In this document: in pieces, positions 14,859-14,936 of the stretch
Layout of the letters: every line of letters starts with the position of its first letter
Numbering within the stretch: the stretch's first letter is position 1
Source of the DNA: an uncultured Deinococcales bacterium
Lineage (GTDB): Bacteria > Deinococcota > Deinococci > Deinococcales > Trueperaceae
Assembly: GCA_937934635.1 (NCBI GenBank)
Contig: CALGZD010000366.1
Coordinates: forward strand, 1-14,936
Length of the DNA: 14,936 nt
Direction of reading: 5' to 3'
Translations under genes and position numbers: made by a program
Notes under the pieces: model-generated
Seen by the model: the letters and a program-made list of their open reading frames with translations, nothing else
Database searches by the model: none
What the model was told of the DNA's origin: nothing

Positions 14859-14936
14859 TTATTTTCTGCTGCGTGGATCAAGTGCATCGCGCAAGCCATC
14901 ACCAAAAAGGTTCCAAGTAATAACTGCAATGAATAT
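14859..14936 (-). CDS. Peptide ABC transporter permease, C-terminal end (partial)
   Basis: The last 25 codons of a minus-strand gene that enters from beyond the right edge. The ending WNLFGDGLRDALDPRSRK is the conserved cytoplasmic tail of DppC/OppC-type permeases, one of the two membrane subunits of a dipeptide or oligopeptide importer. The preceding residues are hydrophobic, as expected for the end of the last membrane segment. In this family the C-type permease usually follows the B-type gene, which would lie outside the window. Whether the substrate is dipeptide, oligopeptide or nickel cannot be judged from this fragment. Confidence 0.85.
   Translation of the reverse strand: MFIAVITWNLFGDGLRDALDPRSRK

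Noticed and set aside
1..14936. CRISPR arrays, tRNA or rRNA genes, phage or defence genes
   Set aside because: I found no regularly spaced repeats, no cloverleaf-like segments in the gaps, and no proteins of these kinds on either strand.

Overview
The window looks like chromosomal DNA of a bacterium with a moderately low GC content (about 40% by eye). The best taxonomic guess is a low-GC relative of Deinococcota. Three proteins point there, judged from memory without any alignment: the CrtO-type carotenoid ketolase resembles the Deinococcus radiodurans enzyme along its whole length, the GyrA C-terminal domain has a Deinococcus-like YRAQ-x-RGGRG segment, and YchF has the Deinococcus-like insertion and C-terminus. 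A GH114 glycosidase and promoter/start layouts that suggest leaderless mRNAs also fit. Cultured Deinococcota are usually GC-rich, so this placement needs a phylogeny.

Layout, left to right. 1-405: no supported gene; an old ~100 bp inverted-repeat element (family A) interrupted by a second ~130 bp element (family B), then the gyrA terminator. 406-2934 (-): gyrA with a TTG start and a strong Shine-Dalgarno that can fold into a hairpin. 2935-3913: a long intergenic gap between divergent genes with nothing recognised beyond the gyrA leader. 3914-5944 (+): secreted GH114 lipoprotein with two repeated C-terminal beta-sandwich modules on Pro/Thr/Glu linkers, then a strong terminator. 6130-7233 (+): Gfo/Idh/MocA oxidoreductase, then a terminator that may work both ways. 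7371-7502: second family B element. 7508-9957 (-): two-gene ABC exporter operon (ATPase then permease, 4 bp overlap). 10110-10715 (-): MarC/YhgN membrane protein. 10850-11938 (-): ychF. 12244-13788 (+): crtO. 13791-14657 (-): metallo-beta-lactamase-fold hydrolase, converging on crtO with a 2 bp gap. 14667-14766: intact family A element with a 5 bp target duplication. 14859-14936 (-): C-terminal end of a DppC/OppC-type peptide permease.

The genes do not form one pathway. They are housekeeping functions (gyrase, YchF) mixed with envelope and transport functions (lipoprotein glycosidase, ABC exporter, MarC, peptide importer) and one pigment gene. No phage, CRISPR, defence or secretion system was seen. 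The most informative non-coding observations concern small non-autonomous mobile elements. One copy carries another inside it, and the empty site can be read from the sister copy. The intact A copy sits between what looks like a leaderless promoter and the start codon of the hydrolase gene. Other points are a gyrA ribosome-binding-site hairpin with two alternative arms, and a hairpin built from the last codons of two convergent genes.
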